Assembly: GCF_013403875.1 (NCBI RefSeq)
Contig: NZ_JACBNX010000004.1
Coordinates: 124,001 to 188,000 of the forward strand
DNA: 64,000 nucleotides
Source: Burkholderia guangdongensis
Lineage (GTDB): Bacteria > Pseudomonadota > Gammaproteobacteria > Burkholderiales > Burkholderiaceae
Reading direction: 5' to 3'
Shown here: one piece after another, positions 18,569 to 27,018 of the stretch
How positions within the stretch are numbered: position 1 is the first letter of the stretch
How the letters are laid out: every line of letters starts with the position of its first letter
Notes under the pieces: model-generated
The model's input: only the letters and a program-made list of their open reading frames with translations
Told to the model about the DNA's origin: nothing
Database searches by the model: none
Translations under genes and position numbers: made by a program

Positions 18569-19138
18569 ATGAGCATCAAGTCCGACAAATGGATCCGGCG
18601 CATGGCCGAAGAGCACAAGATGATCGAGCCGTTCATGCCCGATCAGGTGCGCGTTGCCGCCGACGGCCGCAAGATCGTCAGCTACGGCACGTCGAGCTAC
18701 GGCTACGACATCCGCTGCGCCGACGAATTCAAGATCTTCACGAACATCAACTCGACGATCGTCGATCCGAAGAACTTCGACGAGGGCTCGTTCGTCGATT
18801 TCAAGGGCGACGTCTGCATCATCCCGCCGAACTCGTTCGCGCTCGCGCGCACCGTCGAATATTTTCGGATTCCGCGCACTGTGCTGACCGTCTGCCTCGG
18901 CAAGTCGACCTACGCCCGCTGCGGGATCATCGTCAACGTGACGCCGTTCGAGCCCGAGTGGGAGGGCTACGTGACGCTCGAGTTCTCGAACACGACGCCG
19001 CTGCCCGCGAAGATCTACGCGAACGAAGGCGTGGCCCAGGTGCTGTTCTTCGAGAGCGACGAGGTCTGCGACGTGTCGTATGCGGATCGCGGCGGCAAAT
19101 ATCAGGGCCAGCGCGGTGTCACGCTGCCGAAAACCTGA
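18569..19138 (+). CDS. dcd: dCTP deaminase
   Basis: 189 aa. It begins [20 protein letters not shown] and contains [33 protein letters not shown] and [20 protein letters not shown], the nucleotide-binding and catalytic segments of homotrimeric Dcd (catalytic Glu in TLEFSN). The enzyme converts dCTP to dUTP plus ammonia, feeding dTMP synthesis. The start is the ATG that gives the canonical N-terminus; the longer open frame upstream is not homologous to the family. An intrinsic terminator sits 35 bp after the stop. Confidence 0.97.
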   Translation: MSIKSDKWIRRMAEEHKMIEPFMPDQVRVAADGRKIVSYGTSSYGYDIRCADEFKIFTNINSTIVDPKNFDEGSFVDFKGDVCIIPPNSFALARTVEYFRIPRTVLTVCLGKSTYARCGIIVNVTPFEPEWEGYVTLEFSNTTPLPAKIYANEGVAQVLFFESDEVCDVSYADRGGKYQGQRGVTLPKT

Positions 19139-19173
19139 TCTGGTTGGATATAGACCGCACCGTTTTACGGGGT

Positions 19174-19208
19174 GACCGCTGCGCGTGACGCGCCGCGGTC
19201 GTTCTTTT
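19174..19208 (+). terminator. Intrinsic terminator after dcd
   Basis: GACCGC (19174-19179) pairs with GCGGTC (19195-19200) and, inside one T/C mismatch, GCGCG (19181-19185) pairs with CGCGC (19189-19193) around a TGA loop; GTTCTTTTT follows. It lies just before the ribosome site of the decarboxylase gene, so that gene is probably read from its own promoter inside or before this short gap, or by read-through. Confidence 0.8.
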
Positions 19209-19221
19209 TGGAGAATCGCCC

Positions 19222-21501
19222 ATGAAGTTTCGTTTTCCCGTCGTGATCATCGACGAAGATTTCCGCTCCGAGAACATCTCGGGCTCCGGCATTCGCGCAC
19301 TGGCCGAAGCGATCGAGAAGGAGGGCGTCGAGGTCCTCGGCCTGACGAGCTATGGCGATCTCACGTCGTTCGCGCAACAGTCGAGCCGCGCGTCGTGCTT
19401 CATCCTGTCGATCGACGACGACGAGCTGATGCTCGGCGAAACCGGCCCCGACGGCGAACTGCCCGAGCTCGCGACCGCGATCATCGAGCTGCGCGCGTTC
19501 GTCGAGGCCGTGCGCCGCCGCAACGCGGACATCCCGATCTTCCTATACGGCGAGACGCGCACGTCGCGCCATCTGCCGAACGACATCCTGCGCGAGCTGC
19601 ACGGCTTCATCCACATGTTCGAGGATACGCCCGAGTTCGTCGCGCGCCACATCATCCGCGAGGCGCGCGTCTATCTCGACTCGCTCGCGCCGCCGTTCTT
19701 CAAGGAGCTCGTCAAGTACGCGGACGAAGGCTCGTATTCGTGGCACTGCCCGGGCCACTCGGGCGGCGTCGCGTTCCTGAAGAACCCGCTCGGCCAGATG
19801 TTCCACCAGTTCTTCGGCGAGAACATGCTGCGCGCGGACGTCTGCAACGCGGTCGACGAGCTCGGCCAGCTGCTCGACCACATCGGGCCGGTCGCGGCGT
19901 CCGAGCGCAACGCCGCGCGCATCTTCAGCGCCGATCACCTGTTCTTCGTGACGAACGGCACGTCGACGTCGAACAAGATCGTCTGGCACGCGACGGTCGC
20001 GCCCGGCGACATCGTGCTCGTCGACCGCAATTGCCACAAGTCGATCCTGCACGCGATCACGATGACGGGCGCGATTCCGGTGTTTCTGACGCCGACGCGC
20101 AACCACTTCGGGATCATCGGCCCGATCCCGCGCGACGAGTTCAAGCCGGAGAACATCCGCAAGAAGATCGAGGCGAATCCGTTCGCGCGCGAGGCACTGA
20201 AGGCGAACCCGGGCCTGAAGCCGCGCATCCTGACGATCACGCAGAGCACGTATGACGGCGTGATCTACAACGTCGAGATGATCAAGGATCTGCTCGGCGA
20301 CCTGCTCGACACGCTGCACTTCGACGAGGCGTGGCTGCCGCACGCGGCGTTCCACGAGTTCTACCGCGACATGCACGCGATCGGCGACGGCCGGCCGCGC
20401 ACCGGCGCGCTCGTGTTCGCGACGCACTCGACGCACAAGCTGCTCGCCGGCATCTCGCAGGCGTCGCAGATCGTCGTGCAGGATTCGGAGAACCGCACGT
20501 TCGACAAGCATCGCTTCAACGAGGCGTACCTGATGCACACGTCGACGAGCCCGCAGTACGCGATCATCGCGTCGTGCGACGTGGCGGCCGCGATGATGGA
20601 GCCGCCGGGCGGCACCGCGCTCGTCGAGGAGTCGATCGCCGAGGCGATCGACTTCCGCCGCGCGATGCGCAAGGTCGACGCCGAGTACGGCGACGACTGG
20701 TTCTTCAGCGTCTGGGGCCCGGACACGCTGTCGGACGAGGGGATCGGCTCGCGCGACGACTGGATGCTCAAGCCGAACGACCGCTGGCACGGCTTCGGCC
20801 CGCTCGCGGACGGCTTCAACATGCTCGATCCGATCAAGGCGACGATCATCACGCCGGGGCTCGACGTCGACGGCGAGTTCGGCGAGGCCGGTATTCCGGC
20901 CGCGATCGTCACGCGGTACCTGGCCGAGCACGGGATCATCGTCGAGAAGACGGGCCTGTACTCGTTCTTCATCATGTTCACGATCGGCATCACGAAGGGC
21001 CGCTGGAACTCGATGGTGACCGAGCTGCAGCAGTTCAAGGACGACTACGACAACAACCAGCCGCTGTGGCGCGTGCTACCCGAGTTCGTCGCGCAGCATC
21101 CGCAGTACGAGCGGATGGGCCTGCGCGATCTGTGCATGCAGATCCACGACGTCTATCGCGCGAACGACATCGCGCGCCTGACGACCGAGATGTACCTGTC
21201 GGACATGGAGCCGGCGATGAAGCCGTCCGACGCGTTCGCGAAGCTCGCGCATCGCGCGATCGACCGCGTGCCGCTCGACGAGCTCGAGGGCCGCGTGACG
21301 AGCGTCCTGCTGACGCCGTATCCGCCGGGCATTCCGCTGCTGATTCCCGGCGAGCGCTTCAACAAGACGATCGTCAACTATCTGCGGTTCGCGCGCGACT
21401 TCAACGCGCGCTTCCCGGGCTTCCATACCGACATTCACGGGCTCGTCGCCGAAGAGGCGAACGGGCGCGTCGAGTACTTCGTCGATTGCGTGCGCGACTG
21501 A
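19222..21501 (+). CDS. Biodegradative-type arginine/lysine/ornithine decarboxylase (PLP, group III)
   Basis: 759 aa. N-terminal wing domain (response-regulator-like, about 1-130), then the PLP aminotransferase-fold core with SWHCPGHSGG, NGTSTSNKIVWHATV, FDEAWLPHAAFHEF and the cofactor lysine in FATHSTHKLLAGISQASQ (Lys406), and a C-terminal domain with TPYPPGIPLLIPGERF. Members decarboxylate arginine, lysine or ornithine, consuming protons and making agmatine, cadaverine or putrescine. Substrate cannot be fixed from sequence reading alone. GGAGA lies 8 nt upstream of the ATG. A stable single gene; the downstream LprI-like gene starts 2 nt after its stop and may be co-transcribed. Confidence 0.93.
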   Translation: MKFRFPVVIIDEDFRSENISGSGIRALAEAIEKEGVEVLGLTSYGDLTSFAQQSSRASCFILSIDDDELMLGETGPDGELPELATAIIELRAFVEAVRRRNADIPIFLYGETRTSRHLPNDILRELHGFIHMFEDTPEFVARHIIREARVYLDSLAPPFFKELVKYADEGSYSWHCPGHSGGVAFLKNPLGQMFHQFFGENMLRADVCNAVDELGQLLDHIGPVAASERNAARIFSADHLFFVTNGTSTSNKIVWHATVAPGDIVLVDRNCHKSILHAITMTGAIPVFLTPTRNHFGIIGPIPRDEFKPENIRKKIEANPFAREALKANPGLKPRILTITQSTYDGVIYNVEMIKDLLGDLLDTLHFDEAWLPHAAFHEFYRDMHAIGDGRPRTGALVFATHSTHKLLAGISQASQIVVQDSENRTFDKHRFNEAYLMHTSTSPQYAIIASCDVAAAMMEPPGGTALVEESIAEAIDFRRAMRKVDAEYGDDWFFSVWGPDTLSDEGIGSRDDWMLKPNDRWHGFGPLADGFNMLDPIKATIITPGLDVDGEFGEAGIPAAIVTRYLAEHGIIVEKTGLYSFFIMFTIGITKGRWNSMVTELQQFKDDYDNNQPLWRVLPEFVAQHPQYERMGLRDLCMQIHDVYRANDIARLTTEMYLSDMEPAMKPSDAFAKLAHRAIDRVPLDELEGRVTSVLLTPYPPGIPLLIPGERFNKTIVNYLRFARDFNARFPGFHTDIHGLVAEEANGRVEYFVDCVRD

Positions 21502-21503
21502 CG

Positions 21504-22250
21504 ATGGCGTGGATGCAAAACGGCAGGGTGAGCGCGATGCGCGCGGCGGTGGCCGCCGCGCTCGTCGCGTGCGCGGCGGCCGCGGGGTGGGTGGCAGCGG
21601 CGGGCGTGGCGCATGCGGAGGTCGCGCCCGCGGATCCGATCGACGTCGCGATGCGGCAGTGTCTCGCGCGGCGCGACCGCTCGTCGGCGGCCGGGCAGAT
21701 CCAGTGCACGGACGACGCGCGCCAGCAGTGGCAGGGCGCGGTGGACGCCGCGTATCAGCAGTTGCAGCACGGCGGCGCGACGGCCGCCGCGAAGCGTGGC
21801 TGGCAGGAGAGCCAGCGCCGCTGGCTCGAATGGCGTCGGGACGACGCGCATCTGCTGAAGGCGGTGTTCGAGACGACGCGCGGCTCGACGTATGCGATGG
21901 CGGGCGCCGACATGCAGCTTCAGCCGGTGCGCGACCGCGCGCTCGCACTGCGCGAAGCGGTGGCCGACAGCGCGGCGCCGGACGGCGCGCGCGATCCGGC
22001 GAGCCGTGTGCTGCCGTGCACACAGGACGCCGCGTGCGAGCACGCGCTGTTCGACATGAATCGCTATTACGACAAGCTGCGCGGCCGGATGCCGGCGCGC
22101 TCGGTGCCGACGCTCGTGCGCGCGCAGCGCGCGTGGCGCGCGTTCCTCGACTCGACCTCGCCGGTCGTCGGCAAGGACGAGCGTGTCGACCTGATCGGTG
22201 CGCGCATCGCGACGATGAAGCGGCTGTCGGAGACGGTCGGCAATCACTGA
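21504..22250 (+). CDS. LprI-family (DUF1311) periplasmic protein with two related halves
   Basis: 248 aa with an N-terminal signal peptide (AAVAAALVACAAAAGWVAAA, mature near AEVAPADP). The first module has [20 protein letters not shown] and AAKRGWQESQRRWLEWRRDD. The second has PCTQDAACEHALFDMNRYYD and LVRAQRAWRAFLDST. Both follow the LprI pattern of a Cys-containing start, a YxxL helix and an AQRAWxxF/Y segment. Some LprI proteins inhibit lysozyme; function here is inferred only from the family. The ATG at 21504 is 2 nt past the decarboxylase stop, suggesting coupling; ATGs at 21513 and 21537 are possible alternatives. Confidence 0.75.
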   Translation: MAWMQNGRVSAMRAAVAAALVACAAAAGWVAAAGVAHAEVAPADPIDVAMRQCLARRDRSSAAGQIQCTDDARQQWQGAVDAAYQQLQHGGATAAAKRGWQESQRRWLEWRRDDAHLLKAVFETTRGSTYAMAGADMQLQPVRDRALALREAVADSAAPDGARDPASRVLPCTQDAACEHALFDMNRYYDKLRGRMPARSVPTLVRAQRAWRAFLDSTSPVVGKDERVDLIGARIATMKRLSETVGNH

Positions 22251-22300
22251 GCGGCGCGCGCCGGTGTGACCGGCGCGGCCGGTGCCACCGGTACTGTTTG

Positions 22301-22981
22301 TTACGCGGTGCGCGCGTCGCGTGCGCCGAACCACGCGGGCACGTGCGCGAGCGCATCGTCGAGCGAGTCGAGTACGCAGAGGCTCAGCGCGACGATGTCG
22401 GGCGTCGGCGCCTTCAGATCCGGCACGGTGACGACGGACGCGCCCGCGCGCACGGCGGCGAGCGCGCCGAAATCGCTGTCCTCGAGCGCGATGCACGCGG
22501 ATGCCGGCACGCCGAGCCGCTCGGCCGCGAGCCGGTAGACGGCTGGATCGGGCTTGCCGCGCTCGACCTCGTCGCCGCCCGCGATCGCCGCGAATCGATC
22601 CAGCACGCCGACCGCGTCGAGCCGCGCGCGGATCACGTCGCGCGCCGACGACGACGCGACCGCGCACGGCACGCCGGCCTGCGCGAGCGCGGCCAGCAGC
22701 GCGTGCGCGCCGCGTTTCAGCGGAAATTTCGGATGAGGCAGCGGCGCCGCGAGCTGCTCGCGCACGCGCGCGGACACCGCGCGGAACGTGTCCTCGCGGC
22801 CGATCAGACGCGCGAGGATCACCTGACCTTCCGCATACGAGCGGCCGACGATCTGCAGATAGTCGGCCGAGGACAGCGCGACGCCGTGCGCGTGCGCGAC
22901 GTCGATCCACGTGTTCATGATCGTCCGCTCGGAGTCGACGAGCAGGCCGTCCATATCGAAGATCGCAGCCGCGAACGTCAT
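22301..22981 (-). CDS. HAD-superfamily hydrolase (beta-phosphoglucomutase/CbbY-like)
   Basis: 226 aa. HAD motifs in order: IFDMDGLLVDSE (nucleophile Asp and general acid), VASSSARDVI (motif II), ERGKPDPAVY (motif III Lys) and IALEDSDFGALAA (motif IV). The helical cap lies between motifs I and II, as in subfamily I phosphoglucomutase/phosphatase enzymes. The substrate is probably a small phosphosugar or phosphoester. It starts 16 nt after argH on the same strand, so the two are probably co-transcribed. It is convergent with the LprI-like gene; the 50-bp gap contains a small CCGGT/ACCGG hairpin without a T-run. Confidence 0.9.
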   Translation of the reverse strand: MTFAAAIFDMDGLLVDSERTIMNTWIDVAHAHGVALSSADYLQIVGRSYAEGQVILARLIGREDTFRAVSARVREQLAAPLPHPKFPLKRGAHALLAALAQAGVPCAVASSSARDVIRARLDAVGVLDRFAAIAGGDEVERGKPDPAVYRLAAERLGVPASACIALEDSDFGALAAVRAGASVVTVPDLKAPTPDIVALSLCVLDSLDDALAHVPAWFGARDARTA

Positions 22982-22997
22982 GGGCGAGCCCCTGGCC

Positions 22998-24407
22998 TTA
23001 CTTGCCGAGCGCCGCGCGCGCGGCCTGCGCGGCCGCCCGCACCTGGTCCGGCGCGGTGCCGCCCGGATGGTTGCGGCTCGCGACCGAGCCTTCGAGCGTC
23101 AGATAGCCGAACACGTCGTCGCCGATCAGGTGCGCGACGTTCGGCAGCTCCTGCTTCATCTGGTCGAGCGTCAGGTCGGCGAGGTCGCAGCCGCGCTCGT
23201 CGCAGATCCGCACCGCGTGCGCGACCGCCTCGTGCGCGTCGCGGAACGGCAGCCCGCGCTTCACCAGATAGTCGGCGAGGTCGGTCGCCGTCGAGAAGCC
23301 CTGCAGCGCGGCCGCGCGCATCGCATCCGGCTTCACGGTGATGCCCGCGGCCATCTCCGCGAAGATCCGCAGCGTGTCCGCGACCGTGTCGACGGTGTCG
23401 AACAGCGGCTCCTTGTCTTCCTGGTTGTCCTTGTTGTACGCGAGCGGCTGGCCCTTCATCAGCGTCAGCAGCGCCATCAGGTGGCCGTTCACGCGCCCCG
23501 TCTTGCCGCGCGCGAGCTCGGGCACGTCCGGGTTCTTCTTCTGCGGCATGATCGAGCTGCCGGTGCAGAAGCGGTCCGCGATGTCGATGAAGCCGACGCG
23601 CGGGCTGATCCACATCACGAGCTCCTCCGAGAAGCGCGACACGTGCGTCATGATCAGCGCGGCGGCCGCGGTGAATTCGATCGCGAAGTCGCGGTCGGAC
23701 ACCGCGTCGAGCGAGTTCGCGCAGATGCCGTCGAAGCCGAGCGTCTTCGCGACCGCATGACGGTCGATCGGATAGCTGGTGCCCGCGAGCGCGGCCGCGC
23801 CGAGCGGCAGCCGGTTCACGCGCGCGCGGCAGTCGCGCATGCGCTCGGCGTCGCGCGAGAACATCTCGACGTACGCGAGCAGGTGATGGCCGAACGTGAC
23901 CGGCTGCGCGACCTGCATATGCGTGAAGCCGGGCAGGATCGTGTCCGCTTGCTTCTCGGCGAGATCGATCAGCGCGGCGCGCAGGTCGGTGAGCAGGCCG
24001 CCGATGCGGTCGATCTCGCCGCGCAGCCACAGGCGGATGTCGGTCGCGACCTGGTCGTTGCGCGAGCGGCCGGTGTGCAGGCGCTTGCCGGCGTCGCCGA
24101 TCAGCGCGGTCAGGCGCGCCTCGATGTTCAGATGGACGTCTTCCAGGTCGAGCTGCCATTCGAATTCGCCGCCCTCGATTTCGCGCTGGATCTGCGCCAT
24201 CCCGCGCTCGATCGCGGCGAGGTCGTCGGCGCTGATGATCTTCTGCGCGGCGAGCATCTTCGCGTGCGCGAGCGAGCCGGCGATGTCGACGAGCGCGAGG
24301 CGCTTGTCGAAAAACACCGACGACGTGTAGCGCTTGACCAGCTCCGACATCGGTTCCGAGAAGCGGGCCGACCAGGCCTCGCCCTTTTTGTGCAGTTGGG
24401 ACGTCAT
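22998..24407 (-). CDS. argH: Argininosuccinate lyase
   Basis: 469 aa. It starts [20 protein letters not shown] and carries the fumarase/aspartase superfamily signature [20 protein letters not shown] near residue 280, plus [13 protein letters not shown] and [17 protein letters not shown]. It splits argininosuccinate into arginine and fumarate, the last step of arginine synthesis. Length is typical. The open frame runs further upstream, but this ATG gives the family N-terminus. It is followed by the HAD hydrolase gene. Confidence 0.97.
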   Translation of the reverse strand: MTSQLHKKGEAWSARFSEPMSELVKRYTSSVFFDKRLALVDIAGSLAHAKMLAAQKIISADDLAAIERGMAQIQREIEGGEFEWQLDLEDVHLNIEARLTALIGDAGKRLHTGRSRNDQVATDIRLWLRGEIDRIGGLLTDLRAALIDLAEKQADTILPGFTHMQVAQPVTFGHHLLAYVEMFSRDAERMRDCRARVNRLPLGAAALAGTSYPIDRHAVAKTLGFDGICANSLDAVSDRDFAIEFTAAAALIMTHVSRFSEELVMWISPRVGFIDIADRFCTGSSIMPQKKNPDVPELARGKTGRVNGHLMALLTLMKGQPLAYNKDNQEDKEPLFDTVDTVADTLRIFAEMAAGITVKPDAMRAAALQGFSTATDLADYLVKRGLPFRDAHEAVAHAVRICDERGCDLADLTLDQMKQELPNVAHLIGDDVFGYLTLEGSVASRNHPGGTAPDQVRAAAQAARAALGK

Positions 24408-24465
24408 GGCGATGATTCTTCGAACGGGATTGAGGCGGCGTGCGCCGCGGGGGAATTCCGGGATT

Positions 24466-25317
24466 CTAGCATTCGGGGGGGCGGCCGCCGGGCCGTTCCG
24501 GGTGGTCCGGGCCGTCCGGAACAAGCACGACGAGCTTCAGATCCTCGCGATGCGCGGGCTTCAGCGTGATCTGCTGATAGACGAGGCGGCCGTCGGCCGG
24601 ATGATCGAACTCGCGCGTGCCGCCTTCGCGCTCGAATACGTCCTGCGACGCCCAGTAGTGCGCGAACGCGTCGCTGCCGGCGAGCAGCGCGTCGATCAGC
24701 GCGCGCGTCGGCGCATCGTTCAGATGGCGGATCGAATCGGCGCGGAACTCGGCCGCGAGCCGCCGCGCGCGCGTCTCCCAGTCGACGATGAACGTGCGGG
24801 CCGCCGGCGACAGGAACGTGTAGCGCAGCAGGTTGCGGTCATGCTCGCCGTCGAGCCAGCCGATGAAGTGCGCGGCCGCCGGCGGGTTCCACACGAGCGC
24901 GTTCCATTGGCGATCGAGCACGTACGCGGGCGTCGAAATCGCGGCGACGGTCGCGGCGAGCGTCGGCGGCAGGTCGGACGCGGCGACGTCGGGCTCGGCC
25001 GGGTCGCGCTGCGCGGCGAGCTCGAACAGGTACGCGCGCTCGGCGCGCGACAACTGCAGCGCGACCGCGATCCGCGCGAGCGCGTCGGCCGACGCGGATA
25101 CCGGGCGGCCCTGCTCGATCCACGTGTACCAGGTCGGACTCACGCCGCAGAGCTGCGCGACTTCCTCGCGCCGCAACCCCGGCGTGCGGCGGCGCGGGCC
25201 GGGCGGCAGGCCGACCGCCTGCGGCGTCAGGCGCTCGCGGTGCGCGCGGATGAATTCGCCGAGCGAGCGGGCGGGCGTCGCGTCGAGCGGGGGGGCGGAG
25301 GAAGGCGACGGGCTCAT
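24466..25317 (-). CDS. XRE-family regulator with MmyB-like ligand-binding domain
   Basis: 283 aa. The N-terminal helix-turn-helix spans about residues 20-95 with [20 protein letters not shown] and [20 protein letters not shown], the highly conserved R(T)PGLRREEVA pattern. The C-terminal PAS-like MmyB domain has [17 protein letters not shown] and [19 protein letters not shown], a pocket reported to bind fatty-acid-like ligands in some members. Such regulators usually repress a divergent gene; here a SAM methyltransferase lies divergently, with a palindrome in between. Confidence 0.92.
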   Translation of the reverse strand: MSPSPSSAPPLDATPARSLGEFIRAHRERLTPQAVGLPPGPRRRTPGLRREEVAQLCGVSPTWYTWIEQGRPVSASADALARIAVALQLSRAERAYLFELAAQRDPAEPDVAASDLPPTLAATVAAISTPAYVLDRQWNALVWNPPAAAHFIGWLDGEHDRNLLRYTFLSPAARTFIVDWETRARRLAAEFRADSIRHLNDAPTRALIDALLAGSDAFAHYWASQDVFEREGGTREFDHPADGRLVYQQITLKPAHREDLKLVVLVPDGPDHPERPGGRPPEC

Positions 25318-25368
25318 GCGGATCGGATCGCAGACAGGTAGGTCGAATACCGGGATAACTGCTTGACT

Positions 25369-25380
25369 TGTACTGGTACA
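25369..25380. promoter_or_regulatory. Palindromic operator candidate between the MmyB-type regulator and the methyltransferase
   Basis: TGTAC-TG-GTACA is a perfect 12-bp palindrome 52 nt upstream of the regulator start and 72 nt upstream of the methyltransferase start. A TTGACT hexamer (25363-25368) abuts it and could be a -35 for the methyltransferase. Its place in the centre of a divergent regulator/target pair suggests the regulator's own operator; this is inferred. Confidence 0.55.
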
Positions 25381-25451
25381 GGCGCGGCTCTATTGTAGCG
25401 GCTCGCGCGCTTGCACGGAGCGGGGGCGCCATTCCGACACGGGAGATGCCG

Positions 25452-26204
25452 ATGAAACATCACGATCAGGTTGCCGACGCATTCGGCTCGACGGCCGCCG
25501 CCTACCTGACGAGCGCTGTGCATGCGACGGGCGCCGATCTCGGCGCGCTCGCCGACGCGGTGCGCGCGACGCCCGGTGCGGCGGTGCTCGATCTCGGCTG
25601 CGGCGCGGGCCATGCGAGCTTTGCGGTCGCGCCGCACGCGCGCGATGTCGTCGCGTACGATCTCGCGGCGCCGATGCTCGCGACCGTCGACGCGGCCGCA
25701 CACGAGCGCGGGCTCGCAAACATCCGCACGCTGCAGGGGCCGGCCGAGCGGCTGCCGTTCGCCGCCGGCGCGTTCGACTGGATCGTGAGCCGGATGAGCG
25801 CGCATCACTGGCACGACGTGCCGGCCGCGCTCCGCGAAATGCGGCGCGTGCTGAAGCCGGGCGGCCGCGTGTTGATGATCGACATCGCGGGGCACGATCA
25901 TCCGCTGATCGATACGCACCTGCAGGCGGTCGAGGTGCTGCGCGATGCGTCGCACGTGCGCAACTACCGCGCGGACGAATGGCTCGCGATGTTCGGCGCG
26001 GCCGGCTTCACCGCGCAGGTGAGCGCGCGCTGGCGCCTGCCGATCGGCTTCGACGCGTGGGTCGCGCGGATGCGCACGCCGGCCGAGCGCGTGAACGCGA
26101 TCCGCTCGCTGTGGACGCAGGCGCCCGACGAGGTGCGCGGCCACTACGCGGTGCAGCCCGACGGATCGTTCGAGCTGGATGCGCTGATGATCGACGCGCG
26201 GTGA
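25452..26204 (+). CDS. Class I SAM-dependent methyltransferase (UbiE/type 11-like)
   Basis: 250 aa. SAM-binding motif I is VLDLGCGAGHASFAVAPHA (about residues 45-63), with acidic residue at the end of beta2 (VVAYDLAAPML), motif post-I LQGPAERLPFAAGAFDWIVS, and EMRRVLKPGGRVLMIDIAGH (motif III). This is the small-molecule methyltransferase type; the substrate is unknown. GGGAG at 25441-25445 is 6 nt before the chosen ATG; an in-frame ATG at 25446 is too close to it. It is probably controlled by the divergent MmyB-type regulator. Confidence 0.9.
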   Translation: MKHHDQVADAFGSTAAAYLTSAVHATGADLGALADAVRATPGAAVLDLGCGAGHASFAVAPHARDVVAYDLAAPMLATVDAAAHERGLANIRTLQGPAERLPFAAGAFDWIVSRMSAHHWHDVPAALREMRRVLKPGGRVLMIDIAGHDHPLIDTHLQAVEVLRDASHVRNYRADEWLAMFGAAGFTAQVSARWRLPIGFDAWVARMRTPAERVNAIRSLWTQAPDEVRGHYAVQPDGSFELDALMIDAR

Positions 26205-26250
26205 GCGCGGGCGGCCGCGCGGCGCGCGCGATTGACCCGGCGCGTGCGAT

Positions 26251-26862
26251 CTACTCGGCCTTCGCCATCGCCGGCTCGCCGTCCTTCACGTAGATCGAGT
26301 TGCGCGGCGTTGCCAGCACGCGGCGCACCATCGGCTCGAAGAACGACAGCGGCAGGTTGTCGTAGTCGGCCATGAACGCGGCGCCGTCGTACTTCGCGCA
26401 GAACTCCGCCGTGCGGTCGAACAGATCGGGCTGGCTGCGGTATTGCTCGCGCAGGTTGCGGTCGAGGCCGAGGTGGTGGAAGAAGTAGTAGCCCTGAAAG
26501 ATCCCGTGCTTCTCGACCATCCACAGGTTTTCCGCGCTGACGAACGGCTTCAGGATCGCCGCGGCGATGTCCGGATGATTGAAGCTGCCGAGCGTGTCGC
26601 CGATGTCGTGCAGCAGCGCGCAGACCACGTATTCCTCGTCGCGGCCATCGCGGTGCGCGAGTGTCGCGGTCTGCAGAGAGTGCGCGAGGCGGTCGATCGG
26701 AAAGCCGCCGCAATCGCCGTCGAGCAGCAACAGGTGCGCGAGCACGCGCTCGGGCAGCGCGCGTGCAAACGGCACGAATTCCGCCGAGATCGCGGCCCAG
26801 TCGTCGCGCGTGCCGTGCTCCATGTGGGAAAACGTCGCGCGCGGCGCGGAATCGGTCGTCAT
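26251..26862 (-). CDS. HD-domain phosphohydrolase (COG4341/PhnZ-like)
   Basis: 203 aa. The metal-binding HD motif is seen as HSLQTATLAHRDGRDE followed by VVCALLHDIGDTLGSFNHPD, with further conserved His in KPFVSAENLWMVEKHGIFQG and YYFFHHLGLDR. This arrangement resembles the COG4341 proteins related to PhnZ, a mixed-valent di-iron oxygenase of the HD fold, so hydrolase or oxygenase chemistry are both possible. AGGAGA lies upstream of the ATG at 26862. It stands alone between the methyltransferase (convergent) and ppc. Confidence 0.8.
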   Translation of the reverse strand: MTTDSAPRATFSHMEHGTRDDWAAISAEFVPFARALPERVLAHLLLLDGDCGGFPIDRLAHSLQTATLAHRDGRDEEYVVCALLHDIGDTLGSFNHPDIAAAILKPFVSAENLWMVEKHGIFQGYYFFHHLGLDRNLREQYRSQPDLFDRTAEFCAKYDGAAFMADYDNLPLSFFEPMVRRVLATPRNSIYVKDGEPAMAKAE

Positions 26863-27018
26863 GGTGTCTCCTGGTTCGGGCGCCATGCGGCGCATGGCCG
26901 GGGGGATCGGGGCCGCGTTCGTCGCGCGGCCCGGCGGTCATTCTAGTCCGGCGCGCGCGCAGCGTGTCGATCGCGCGCCGCGCCGCGCCGGTGCCGCGAT
27001 ACCACGAGACCCCGACAA

